64,000 nt of DNA from assembly GCF_040529185.1 (NCBI RefSeq), contig NZ_CP159510.1, positions 1,116,001 through 1,180,000 of the forward strand, given 5' to 3'. Below the pieces are notes generated by a model. That model worked only from the letters and a program-made list of their open reading frames with translations, searched no databases and was not told where the DNA came from. The stretch's first letter is position 1, and the number at the start of each line of letters is the position of its first letter. The DNA is from Sporolactobacillus sp. Y61 (lineage in GTDB: Bacteria > Bacillota > Bacilli > Bacillales > Sporolactobacillaceae). Shown here in pieces: positions 37,453-46,703 of the stretch. The position numbers were made by a program, and so were the translations under genes.

Positions 37453-37840
37453 GTGAAATTCTATTCAAAAACCGGAGATTAAGGCAGGATTCATTTGGTT
37501 GGCAGCACCAGGGTTTTAAAAGCTGCCAACAAATCGAAGCTTATGAGACGATGGGTGCACTGAACAACTGGCTGGGTAACCTAACCGCCTGTTGTGATGA
37601 CCGTAAGTCGTTCTTTATTGAGGAAGTGCAGGAGATTCAGCAATGTCTTTTTGATGCAGGGCATGATCTTGCATGCGCCCCGAATCATTCTGATTGTATT
37701 TTTCCGATCATTAAATGAAGCAACTGGAACAGAAAATCGATTTTTAAAGTGCTCACTCGCCGGAAATCAGGCAATTCATCCTTCCAGGAGGCAGTAAAAT
37801 GACAGCTGTTCTGTATCTTGCACGAACGGTTGCCCGCAGA
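37453..37840 (+). pseudogene. PduO-type ATP:cobalamin adenosyltransferase, decayed
   Basis: From GTG 37453: KFYSKTGD, a stop, GRIHLVGSTRVLKAANK, then a frameshift into IEAYETMGALNNWLGNL and EEVQEIQQCLFDAGHDLACA. A second shift near 37710 leads to SLNEATGTENRF, and the end is FILPGGSKMTAVLYLARTVARR followed by a stop. This is the PduO/CobO-like family that makes adenosylcobalamin, the EutBC cofactor. Directly after eutC, so it was probably the fourth gene of this operon. At least three lesions make it dead. Confidence 0.82.
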
Positions 37841-37929
37841 TTAGATTAGAGCGGAATACCTTTGTAATGAAGAATGAATCGACCATCAATCGGCATCATT
37901 AAAGTGTCAAACCCAAATCAACCGAGTAG

Positions 37930-38480
37930 TGTTCATACCAAAACGTATATTACGAAATGACCATTTATCAGATGACATTTTAACTTCCGGCCAAACCTTT
38001 TTTGCTCATTTTCATTTGGACCTAGATTGCGTGGGTCTTCAATATGACAAAGCGAAGGGGGGACTTTCTGCGTGCTGCTCTGCTATTTGCTCTGTACTAT
38101 TTTTTCAACAAGTCGACGTATCGCGGTTATCCGAAGAATCAGGATCAGTTGAATTTCTCGGATAAAACGTTCCGCAACCTGCTCAACAACGGCTGGATCA
38201 ACTAGCAAAAGTTTTTGATTCTGCTCTGCCGCCAAATGATCCGGTTCATCGAAACGGTGACGGATGCGACACGGAAGAACGTGTTCATTGTGGACGACTC
38301 CATGTACGAACGTGCCCATACCAAACATGTGGTCCTGGTAGCCTTTCAGTTTGAACACGCCAGGCATAGATCATAGATATACCCGCGGCATTCGCTTTCT
38401 TCAGCTGGGCTGGAGCGATGGCAACTCGTTCCTGCCGGTGACTTTTTCTCTGCTTTACGTTCAGCATCAGGTCTGCGGTG
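37930..38480 (+). pseudogene. IS4-type transposase remnant
   Basis: Readable blocks in changing frames: FLRAALLFALYYFFNKSTYR, LNFSDKTFRNLLNN, MIRFIETVTDATRKNVFIVD with the DDE Asp, and GIRFLQLGWSDGNSFLPVTF with the second Asp. Several stops and shifts. A different element type from the one at the left edge. Confidence 0.7.
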
Positions 38481-38643
38481 CATATGGGGTCCCAAAAAGT
38501 TTCTGAATAAACTGCCACCCAGCTTGCTATCAGAAACAGCTGAAAAAGGTAGCGGGCTGAGCTAATTTATCCAGGAAAAACATAGAACCAGCAAGGGGTA
38601 GGGACACTTTTCTATCTTTCAGAAAAATAAATGGTGATGTTAT

Positions 38644-38820
38644 ATGCTTATTCAGTATCTAAACGCAGAACACGACAACACTGAAATTCATGGTAAATCA
38701 GTTCCTCAGGAACGTTATACAGAAGCATTTGAATATAGCTTAATATGTTTGATTAAAGAAGGCGTTAAGCCTTATGCAGTCAAATATCGTGATCATCTGT
38801 GGGGCATTTCAATCACTTAA
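38644..38820 (+). CDS. Small hypothetical protein, 58 residues
   Basis: ATG 38644 to TAA 38820. Starts MLIQYLNAEHDNTEIHG, then a segment with AFEYSLICLIKEGVKPYAVK, and ends WGISIT. No family recognised. The ribosome site is weak (GGTGA). A strong terminator follows 24 bp later, which supports a real transcript. It may be the tail of a lost gene. Confidence 0.4.
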   Translation: MLIQYLNAEHDNTEIHGKSVPQERYTEAFEYSLICLIKEGVKPYAVKYRDHLWGISIT

Positions 38821-38843
38821 AGATGATTGGACGCACACAAAAA

Positions 38844-38870
38844 TGGAACTGGTCTTTTCGACCAGTTCCA
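38844..38870. terminator. Bidirectional terminator hairpin
   Basis: TGGAACTGGTC (38844-38854) pairs perfectly with GACCAGTTCCA (38860-38870) around a 5-base loop. An A-run precedes it and AAAATAATG follows, so it may serve both the small gene and the minus-strand transporter remnant. Confidence 0.75.
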
Positions 38871-38890
38871 AAATAATGTAGTTTAATGGC

Positions 38891-39356
38891 CTAGCACGTC
38901 CGTTGTTGCATCGCCATCATGCTGACGATGACAGTCATGATCAGTGAAAAGACCTGTAAACGATCGGGACTCGTGCTGGACCCAACGAACAGCGAAACGC
39001 GAGACGCGAAACGCATTTTATGAGATATGGCGACCACATAACCGATTGATTGAAAGGCGCTTTGGAAGCCTGTCCCTATAATAACCGAGAGATCAGGTTC
39101 GTCATGTAGTTCGTGACAAATGCCGGTATAGTCCCGGCGATTACGACTAACAACAGGTCGATCGCGATGGTCGACTTTGCGCCGATATGTTCTGCGATCC
39201 AACCGCTAATACCAACATGATCGTGACGGAAATAGTGGGCACGGTCGCCAATATTTCGATTGCTACTAAAGTTTCTTCCGGCATCGCATGGCTCATGGGC
39301 GGGAGTGCCCCAGAGTTTACATAAGGAGAGGTCAAAACTAATGAAATTGACAGCAA
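38891..39356 (-). pseudogene. Membrane transporter fragment (MFS-type)
   Basis: Two frames hold pieces of one hydrophobic protein: SHAMPEETLVAIEILATVPT, VTIMLVLAV, IGAKSTIAIDLLLVVIAGTI and NYMTNLISRL. They fit the N-terminal segments of a sugar transporter of the major facilitator type. Frameshifts and the missing rest make it dead. It lies right after the GH31 gene and probably imported its substrate. Confidence 0.55.
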
Positions 39357-39406
39357 CGAGAATTATGACTCGCGCTGATAGATTGCTTCTTTACCATGAT
39401 AATCCC

Positions 39407-40963
39407 TCAATTGATCTTTTTGTAGGCAGGCAATGATGCCAACGTGACTGGGACCTTTTTGGCCGTTTGACCTGTGATGATCGTCTGGTCATCGTCCAAT
39501 GCTTGCCACTTGCCGGCTGGGAAGTACACGGTCTTCGTCGTCGCGCCTTTTTCGATGACCGGTGCGACGAGCAGCTTGTCGCCCAGCATGAATTGCGTCT
39601 TTAAGAATTGGACATCTGTTTCCGGATAGTCATAGTTCATCGGGCGCGTGATCGGTTCGCCAGTTTTTGCCGCATTTTCGGCCAGTGCGGCAATGTCATC
39701 GGCATATTGCACGTGCAGACGGGCTGCTTGTTGGCAAAGCGCAAGATGTTCCTCATCTAAGACCCGCCATGGCGCAACTGAGAATTGCATCATCGCCATG
39801 AGCGCCGCACATTGTGCAGATCGTACGATCAGTTCCTGGTCCAACGTACTTGTATGCAAGAAACTCAGATATTCCCCGCCGCCGATCATATCGGGGCAAT
39901 TGTAGTAATAACCCAGCAGGCCCTGCGTCAGCGTGTCTGGGATCAATTCGGCCAAGCCGTCTTTGCCCCAATCAAAAGCTTTATCTTGCAGCCGGTTAAC
40001 CAAGGGCAGTCCCTGATTTTTGTAGTTGATACGGTATTCGTTATATGGGAATTCGGTCCCAAAGCGGCCCCACAATTCAGGTTGCTGCTGCTTGGTCAGA
40101 TGCATGTAAGACACATCGTTATCCGAGTAGTACTTCGGATCGCCTGCATCGAATTTGAACCCATCGACACCGGTGTCTGCTTGCAAGGCCTGCAGTTGAT
40201 CCTTCATCCACGCATATGTCTCAGGATTCGACATGTCGAGCATCGCACTGTAACCGTTCCACCACTTGCGTACGATTGGTTCCCCATCCTGCGTAAAAAG
40301 TAGCATGTGCTTGTCCCGCAGCTCATGGTACTCAGGCGTATCCGCAGTCACATATGGGCAGACCCAGACCATGACCTTAAAGCCCATGTCGTGCAGTTCC
40401 GCGATCATCTTTTTCGCATCTGGAAACTTTCGGGTGGAGAACTGCCAGCGGCCATAATACTCGCCCCAGAAATCATCGATCATGATGATCCCGGCCGGGA
40501 ACCCGTTATCCTTGATTCCGTGGGCATATTTCAGCACATCATGCTGATTCTGTTTGTACAGTAACTCGATCCATGTGTTCCATTGCGGCATCTTGAAAAA
40601 TTCTTTAGGCGGCATTTGCCCGAGTGTGAAAGTCTTGTGCGCAAGTGTCTGCTGCGCATCCTTCAGCGTCTTTCCAGAATCATCGAGATAGACCGTACCG
40701 CGACTTATCAACGTCATCTTGTCGCTGACCACTTTTAAACTGAACGGTTCATCGCTCCACAAGGACCGGCCATGTGTCGACATGAATGCTGGTGCAACCT
40801 GGTTGGGGCTATCCAGATCGATCAGGTTCAATGCATAGCCACTGCCCGCAGTAAACGGATATTTCGAGCCGTCCATCACACACCCTCCATACCAATATTC
40901 ATCTTGTTCGATCGGAATTGTAATTGTTGAACGTAATGAACTCCTCAATGTCTTTGACATCAT
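39407..40963 (-). CDS. GH31-family alpha-glycosidase
   Basis: About 518 residues, a compact GH31. The barrel contains WNTWIELLYKQNQHD, IIMIDDFWGEYYGRWQF, the nucleophile Asp272 in VDGFKFDAGD, and PDMIGGGEYLSF, which takes the place of the usual DIGGF block. No signal peptide, so cytoplasmic. Substrate unknown: alpha-glucosides, alpha-xylosides and alpha-galactosides are all known for GH31. ATG 40963 follows GGAG with an 8-base gap. Divergent from an AraC regulator and followed by a dead transporter, so this catabolic unit has lost its importer. Slightly more GC-rich than its neighbours. Confidence 0.83.
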   Translation of the reverse strand: MMSKTLRSSLRSTITIPIEQDEYWYGGCVMDGSKYPFTAGSGYALNLIDLDSPNQVAPAFMSTHGRSLWSDEPFSLKVVSDKMTLISRGTVYLDDSGKTLKDAQQTLAHKTFTLGQMPPKEFFKMPQWNTWIELLYKQNQHDVLKYAHGIKDNGFPAGIIMIDDFWGEYYGRWQFSTRKFPDAKKMIAELHDMGFKVMVWVCPYVTADTPEYHELRDKHMLLFTQDGEPIVRKWWNGYSAMLDMSNPETYAWMKDQLQALQADTGVDGFKFDAGDPKYYSDNDVSYMHLTKQQQPELWGRFGTEFPYNEYRINYKNQGLPLVNRLQDKAFDWGKDGLAELIPDTLTQGLLGYYYNCPDMIGGGEYLSFLHTSTLDQELIVRSAQCAALMAMMQFSVAPWRVLDEEHLALCQQAARLHVQYADDIAALAENAAKTGEPITRPMNYDYPETDVQFLKTQFMLGDKLLVAPVIEKGATTKTVYFPAGKWQALDDDQTIITGQTAKKVPVTLASLPAYKKIN

Positions 40964-41140
40964 TTATCACGCTCCATATCATAGTAATTGAACCGGCCAC
41001 GAAATCCATCGACGGTCACTAACTTATTCCACTGGATTACATTTATATTGTAAGCGTAACAAGGGTCAGACAGTTAGGGACAGACGTGAAGCGTTTTTGG
41101 CTTTTTGTTGAATGTATCAAGTTAAAAAGAAGGTAGACCG

Positions 41141-42004
41141 ATGGAAAAAGAAACCCTGATCAAAACATTCCCGGGTCATTGGTTGGATCTGCGGTTGCTC
41201 TTCACAGGAGCAGCAACCTGTTACAATGGCCATTCCTATGGTCCTGCCGTACGACCATATTATTTGATCCACTTCATCCGTTCTGGAAAAGGGATCTTAA
41301 AGATTGCTGACCATACCTTCCATTTGCATGCCCATCAGGCATTCGTGATCAAACCAAATGAACTCACTTATTATCAGGCAGATTTCGATGCTCCCTGGCA
41401 ATACACATGGATCGCCTTTGATGGGCGGATGGCGGCAACTTTGATGACTCAGCTCGGCTTCGAGTTTCCCTTTGTTTTTGCCTCGTTATCCGCCGAGGAA
41501 TTCCATGCGATCGACCAGCAACTGGGTCGGCTAAAACAACAAAATAACAATTTGGTGGTTGATCAATTGCTGGATCAGTCCTGCCTCTTAAATATCTTGC
41601 TGACCTTGGCCGAGATCAGCCGCATCCCAGGAACGCATAAGCGGTCCAATGTGGAACCCGCGGCGAAAAAATACGTCGATCAGGCGATTGCTTTGATCCA
41701 ACAAAATTACAAACGACCGCTGACGACAAAAAAATTAGCAGCAAAAATCAACATAGATAGGTCCTATTTATCAACAATTTTTCGACGGCAGACTGGCATG
41801 ACCCTGAAAGACTACCTGACTCTATTCCGCATCTCACGCAGCAAAGAAATCTTGTTCACGACGGATTGGCCCATCACCGAAGTCGCCCGGATTAGCGGAT
41901 ACAATAGTGTGTCTTACTTTTCAAAAGCCTTCAAACATCATTTGGGAATGTCTCCGCGTTCTTATCGGCAGTGGCGGCGCACCCGTTTAGAGGGCAAAAA
42001 ATAG
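41141..42004 (+). CDS. AraC-family regulator of the GH31 unit
   Basis: About 287 residues: N-terminal cupin sensor (PYYLIHFIRSGKGILKIADH, residues 40-110) and two C-terminal helix-turn-helix motifs (residues 175-280) with LTTKKLAAKINIDRSYLSTI and ITEVARISGYNSVSYFSKAF, then GMSPRSYRQWRR. Divergent from the GH31 gene with 177 bp between, so it most likely activates that gene in response to a sugar. ATG 41141 follows AGAAGGTAG. Confidence 0.87.
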   Translation: MEKETLIKTFPGHWLDLRLLFTGAATCYNGHSYGPAVRPYYLIHFIRSGKGILKIADHTFHLHAHQAFVIKPNELTYYQADFDAPWQYTWIAFDGRMAATLMTQLGFEFPFVFASLSAEEFHAIDQQLGRLKQQNNNLVVDQLLDQSCLLNILLTLAEISRIPGTHKRSNVEPAAKKYVDQAIALIQQNYKRPLTTKKLAAKINIDRSYLSTIFRRQTGMTLKDYLTLFRISRSKEILFTTDWPITEVARISGYNSVSYFSKAFKHHLGMSPRSYRQWRRTRLEGKK

Positions 42005-42263
42005 ATTTGTCCAAATTGCGGTTCTGGGCAGGATTTAAATCGTTCTTGATTAAAGTCCATGTGCTTTTACGGTTACGGGCGAGGATCGGTCCGTTTGACC
42101 GGACACAGGGCAACAAAGGATAAAGAGGTCTGGATTGCGGCATTACAACGTTCTTCAATGTCTGCGGCAGCGAAACGGACCTGCAGTAGGAAAATAATAT
42201 CCCATAGGTCATTCTAGCCGGCTGCGCACTCAATGTGAAACTGATGGTCCAAACTATAAATTG
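42005..42263. other. Spacer without recognisable gene
   Basis: I see only short broken frames; no motif or RNA identified. Confidence 0.3.
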
Positions 42264-42655
42264 ATGATTGAATATGACGGCGGGCGATATAAAGGCTGGC
42301 AGCGTCTCGGTGCAGAGGAGAAAACAATTCGGGGGAAATCGAACAGGCTCTGTCGCCTAGGACGGGAGACGGGATCAAGAATTTTCTCAATCATTATCTG
42401 CCGGAGGATATCAGTATAACGCACATCACGAGGGCCCCTGAACGCTTTCACGCACGTTATCATGCTAAAGGAAAAACTTATCTGTATAAGATCTGGAACA
42501 GGGATTATTCGCATCCGTTCCTGCGAAAATACAGCATGCATATTCCGGGGAAACTGGATCTTGACAGGATGAAGAAGGCAGCTTCTTTTTTTATCGGGGA
42601 GCATGATTTTACCGCTTATTCAAATGCGAAATCAAAGAAAAAGTATGATAATTAG
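42264..42655 (+). pseudogene. tRNA pseudouridine synthase TruA-like, internally deleted
   Basis: Starts MIEYDGGRYKGWQRLGAEEK; the frame changes at about 42332, then EQALSPRTGDGIKNFLNHYL, ITHITRAPERFHARYHAKGK and IGEHDFTAYSN. The stretch with the catalytic Asp (normally within S-R-T-D-A-G-V-H) is deleted. The gene is also cut at its end. Another truA must exist in the genome, so this was an extra copy. Confidence 0.8.
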
Positions 42656-43007
42656 AAAATGTTAAAGGGCAATTAAAATATTTACAGGGAATTGTTCAGT
42701 TGATCTTTCCAACGAGACATGCGGTTGGCCTTGTTTCTAACTCTCGTATTGTGGCTATGATTCACATTGAAATTGGAACAGTCAAATTAAAGGGAACTGG
42801 ATTTGTGCCTTAACTTTAAGCGCGGGAAACATGTTAAGCAAGGTGATTTGTTAATTGAAAATTCTGGAATCCGGTTATAAGAAAGAAGGAATTGACGATA
42901 CGGTCATTGTCACAATACTGAATTCCAATCAACTGACTTAATTTGAAGTGTTGAATGATAGTGAGCACGTCAAAAGTATCGAACCTCAACTCAATTTAAA
43001 AAAATAA
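42656..43007 (+). pseudogene. LacS-type transporter IIA domain remnant
   Basis: Readable pieces: QLIFPTRHAVGLVSN (the His region of IIA-glucose domains), GTVKLKGTGF, GKHVKQGDLLIENSG and DDTVIVTILNSNQ. Such a domain at the C-terminus is typical of LacS/RafP galactoside permeases, which sit next to gal genes. Stops and frame changes throughout; the membrane part is absent. Confidence 0.65.
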
Positions 43008-43138
43008 ACGAATAGTGTCATTACATATGCGGAGAGCAGCCTGACTATGATGGTGTGGGCGAATAGATGTATTTATCTACACCTTTTTTAACATTTAAGA
43101 AATCGTTAATGGAAAGAAATGAAATTAGACTAATATAA

Positions 43139-43167
43139 TTTAGTAAATAATTGATTTGTTTACTAAA
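43139..43167 (+). promoter_or_regulatory. Operator-like inverted repeat upstream of galK
   Basis: TTTAGTAAA (43139-43147) and TTTACTAAA (43159-43167) are perfect inverted arms, 11 bp apart, and overlap the -35 and spacer of the promoter. A GalR/LacI regulator is encoded at 49586-50584 and is the natural candidate to bind here. Confidence 0.6.
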
Positions 43168-43179
43168 GTGTAATACAAT
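43151..43179 (+). promoter_or_regulatory. Sigma-A promoter of the gal operon
   Basis: TTGATT (43151-43156), 17-bp spacer, TACAAT (43174-43179). A further palindrome, AAGCGCTT (43192-43199), just downstream may be a second LacI-type or cre-like site. It drives dead galK and then galE, galT and aga. Confidence 0.65.
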
Positions 43180-43219
43180 GTTCTTGTGATAAAGCGCTTA
43201 CTTTTGGGAGATGGTTATT

Positions 43220-44145
43220 TTGGAACGACTGGAGTCTAGGAAAAATTCAAATCTTTTTTTGGAACTGGAGTGGAATCCGTATTTTTTTCACCAGGCCGTA
43301 TCAATTTGATTGGCGAACACACAACATACGTATTATAATGGCGGACATGCTTTTTCTTGTGCCATTACGATTGGTACTTACGGGTGCCGTTCACAAACAG
43401 CTAATTGGAAATTACATTCTATTTGGAAAACTTCAGAGACTTATCCATTATCGAATCCGACTTGAATCAATTAGAGTACCACCCAGAGGATAAATGAACG
43501 AACTATCCAAAGGGTATGATTCATTCTTGTAAAAATAAGTATGTGTCTAAAGTGAATCAGGGTCTTGATATATACCTTAACGGTAATATTCTTAAATGGC
43601 GTTGCCCTTTCGTCATCGGCTTCGATCGAATTGCTTATGGGTGTTATCCTGGATCATGTGTTTCACTTGAACGTAGACCAACTTGAACTTGTAAAAATGG
43701 GTATGCAGACAGAAAATGAATTTATTGGTGTCAATTTAGGTATTATGGATTAATTTGCTGTTGGAATGGGCAAAGCGGAACGAGTAATCCTTCTTGATAC
43801 GCAGACACTTAATTAGATTATGTTCTGTTGGATCTGAAGGATAACGTTATTGTGATCATGAATACGAATAAGTGCAGGGAGCTTACCGATTCGAAATGAA
43901 CGACGTGCAGAATGCGAAAAAGCTATGACGAACTAGCATAAGAAAGTTGGTGTGAAATCACTCGGCGATCTGACTTTTACTCAGTTTGATGAATATAGTT
44001 ATCTGATTGAAGGGGAATATTGTTGCATTTGCCGCAAGTGCGCAAGTCATGCGGTGTTAGAAAATCAACGGACGTTGAAAGCCAAATCGGCTATGCTCCA
44101 TCATTCTATATTGCTGAAGTCGCGGATGGAACACAAGTGCTCTAA
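43220..44145 (+). pseudogene. galK: Galactokinase, multiply disrupted
   Basis: The galactokinase signature remains ([14 protein letters not shown]), also [48 protein letters not shown] and VILLDTQTLN, then GVKSLGDLTFTQFDEY and the C-terminal FYIAEVADGTQVL. At least six stops or frameshifts and internal deletions are visible. It keeps a GGGAG ribosome site and TTG start 43220. galK makes galactose-1-phosphate, the first Leloir step, so the operon needs another galactokinase to work. The galE start follows 17 bp after its end. Confidence 0.88.
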
Positions 44146-44162
44146 TAATGGGGGGATAAATC

Positions 44163-45161
44163 ATGGCAATTTTAGTATTAGGCGGTGCGGGCTATATTGG
44201 TTCCCATACCGTGGACCGATTGGTTGAAAAAGGCGACAAGGCGGTTGTTGTTGATAATCTTGTGACAGGGCATCGACAGGCTGTGAATAAAAACGCAAAG
44301 TTTTACCAAGGGGATATTGCTGATCAGGAATTTATGCGTCATGTATTCTTAGAAAACCCTGATCTTGATGCAGTGATTCATTTCGCAGCGTTCTCACTTG
44401 TTGCTGAATCGATGACAAATCCGCTGAAGTACTTTGACAATAATACCGCAGGATTGATAAAACTGCTCGAAGTTATGAATGAAGTAGGCGTTAAGAAGCT
44501 TGTGTTTTCTTCGACAGCAGCAACCTACGGAATCCCGAAAGAAATGCCGATCAAAGAAACCGATTCGCAAGAGCCGATCAATCCATATGGGGAAAGTAAA
44601 CTGATGATGGAAAAGATCATGCACTGGTCGGATCTGGCTTATGGCATCAAATTTGTGGCTTTACGCTATTTTAACGTTGCCGGTGCAAAACCGGACGGAA
44701 GCATTGGTGAAGATCACCATCCGGAAACGCACTTGCTGCCGATCGTTCTTCAGGTCGCAGCAGGATCGCGAGACAAACTGAAAATTTTTGGCAATGATTA
44801 TGAGACACCGGACGGAACCAACGTCCGCGATTATGTACATCCCTATGACCTTGCCGATGCGCATATTTTAGCTGTCGATTACTTGCGTGCCGGGCATGAA
44901 AGCACCGCCTTTAACCTGGGTTCATCAAAAGGATTCTCAAATATGGAGATTTTGAAGACAGCGCGGGAAGTGACTGGAAAAGCGATTCCGGCTGAATTTG
45001 CTCCGCGTCGTCCTGGAGATCCGGATACATTGATTGCAGCTTCAGATAAAGCCAAAACTATTCTTGGTTGGAACCCGCAGTTTGATGATATTCATAAAAT
45101 TATTGCCACTGCGTGGAAATGGCATTCCACTCATCCAAATGGTTATGAAGACGGCAGGTGA
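44163..45161 (+). CDS. galE: UDP-glucose 4-epimerase GalE
   Basis: About 332 residues, extended SDR. NAD site [31 protein letters not shown]; catalytic Ser in FSSTAATYG and Tyr-Lys in [12 protein letters not shown]; then [20 protein letters not shown] and [18 protein letters not shown]. It interconverts UDP-galactose and UDP-glucose. A GGGGGG-type ribosome site precedes ATG 44163. Six bases separate it from galT. Besides galactose use it also supplies UDP-galactose for polysaccharide, which may explain why it survives. Confidence 0.96.
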   Translation: MAILVLGGAGYIGSHTVDRLVEKGDKAVVVDNLVTGHRQAVNKNAKFYQGDIADQEFMRHVFLENPDLDAVIHFAAFSLVAESMTNPLKYFDNNTAGLIKLLEVMNEVGVKKLVFSSTAATYGIPKEMPIKETDSQEPINPYGESKLMMEKIMHWSDLAYGIKFVALRYFNVAGAKPDGSIGEDHHPETHLLPIVLQVAAGSRDKLKIFGNDYETPDGTNVRDYVHPYDLADAHILAVDYLRAGHESTAFNLGSSKGFSNMEILKTAREVTGKAIPAEFAPRRPGDPDTLIAASDKAKTILGWNPQFDDIHKIIATAWKWHSTHPNGYEDGR

Positions 45162-45167
45162 TCGAAA

Positions 45168-46661
45168 ATGGACGAAAAAACGCTTATTAATCAATTCGTT
45201 GAAAAGGTTATTGAGAACAGTAGTTTTCAAGAAATGGATAAAGTTTACCTGTTTAATCAGGTGCTTTCAATTGTGGGATTGACTGATCAGGATCTGGATA
45301 TTGCGGATGGAGATTTTCTATCGTTACGCGACGCACTCGTGGAGGCTGCTGTAAAATCCGGTCAGATTGAAGATCTGTCGGGCATAAGAGAAATTATTGG
45401 CGCGAAACTCATGAATCTGATTACGCCTCCCCCTTCAACTGTTAATCAAGTATTTTGGGATAAGTATCAGGAACAAGGAGCCGATGAGGCGCTGAGTTAC
45501 TTTTTTAACTTAAGCAGAAACAATGATTATATCAAAGTTAGAGAAATTGCTAAAAATATTTATTTCACCGTACCTACAGAATACGGTGAGATCGAAATGA
45601 CTATCAATTTATCCAAGCCGGAAAAAGATCCGAAAATGATTGCAAAAATGAAGACATTGAAAGTATCCGGCTATCCATTGTGCCAGCTGTGTATGGAAAA
45701 TGAGGGATACGCGGGCAGACTCGATTTCCCTGCAAGAACGAATCACCGGATCGTTCGTTGCGATCTGCTTGATGAAAAGTGGGGTTTCCAGTATTCGCCA
45801 TACGCCTATTTTAATGAACACTGTATTTTTCTCGACGAAAAACATGAGCCAATGATCATCAATCAGAAAACGTTTGAACGCTTATTACGTATCGTTCAAC
45901 TGTTTCCTTCCTATTTTGTGGGGAGCAATGCCGATCTTCCCATTGTCGGCGGTTCGATTCTGACTCATGAGCACTATCAGGGCGGAAAACATTGTTTTGC
46001 AATGGAGAAGGCGCCAATTGAAACGAAGCTATGCTTTACAGATTATCATGATATAAAGGCCGGCATTGTCAAGTGGCCGATGTCGGTCATCCGATTACAA
46101 GGTGATCATTCTGAACGGCTCGTCTCATTGGCTGTGAAAATTTTAAATAGCTGGGCACACTACTCCGATGAAGACGTTGATGTCAGAGCCTATTCTAAAG
46201 GAACCAAGCACCATACTGTTACTCCGATCGCGAGAAAACGGGACGGCAAATTTGAACTTGATCTCGTGTTGCGTGATAATCAGACTTCATCTCAATATCC
46301 GGATGGCATTTTTCATCCGCATAAAGATGTACAGCATATTAAAAAAGAAAACATCGGATTGATCGAAGTCATGGGCCTGGCGATATTACCGCCTAGACTG
46401 AAAAAAGAACTACACGAAGTTGAGTTGTACCTATTAAATAAAAAAAATGCAATTAATGACTATCATGTGCACTGGGCAGATGCGATTAAATCAAGACATC
46501 AGAAAATTAATGCAACCAATGTTCATGCAATTATGCAAAAAGAATTAGGCGACGTATTTGTTGAGGTACTGAAGGATGCAGGCGTCTTTAAAAGAGATGA
46601 AAAAGGTCAGCATGCATTTTTGAGATTTGCCGAAACAGTAGGCCTAGATGAGATTCAGTAA
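45168..46661 (+). CDS. galT: Galactose-1-phosphate uridylyltransferase GalT, class II
   Basis: About 497 residues, the longer Gram-positive type. Seen in order: N-terminal helical part, DFPARTNHRIVRCDL, WGFQYSPYAYFNEHCIF, SNADLPIVGGSILTHEHYQG then GGKHCFAMEKAP, and TVTPIARKRDGKFELDLVLR. It swaps UMP from UDP-glucose to galactose-1-phosphate. ATG 45168 follows the galE stop by six bases, with GGTGATCG as weak ribosome site. Intact, although its substrate-producing partner galK is dead here. Confidence 0.95.
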   Translation: MDEKTLINQFVEKVIENSSFQEMDKVYLFNQVLSIVGLTDQDLDIADGDFLSLRDALVEAAVKSGQIEDLSGIREIIGAKLMNLITPPPSTVNQVFWDKYQEQGADEALSYFFNLSRNNDYIKVREIAKNIYFTVPTEYGEIEMTINLSKPEKDPKMIAKMKTLKVSGYPLCQLCMENEGYAGRLDFPARTNHRIVRCDLLDEKWGFQYSPYAYFNEHCIFLDEKHEPMIINQKTFERLLRIVQLFPSYFVGSNADLPIVGGSILTHEHYQGGKHCFAMEKAPIETKLCFTDYHDIKAGIVKWPMSVIRLQGDHSERLVSLAVKILNSWAHYSDEDVDVRAYSKGTKHHTVTPIARKRDGKFELDLVLRDNQTSSQYPDGIFHPHKDVQHIKKENIGLIEVMGLAILPPRLKKELHEVELYLLNKKNAINDYHVHWADAIKSRHQKINATNVHAIMQKELGDVFVEVLKDAGVFKRDEKGQHAFLRFAETVGLDEIQ

Positions 46662-46703
46662 ATTCTTTGATTTTAATCTGTATAATTTCAAGGAGGGCTT
46701 CCA

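Noticed and set aside
39648-40564. Plus-strand frames over the GH31 gene
   Set aside because: Shadow frames opposite a clear GH31 coding sequence.
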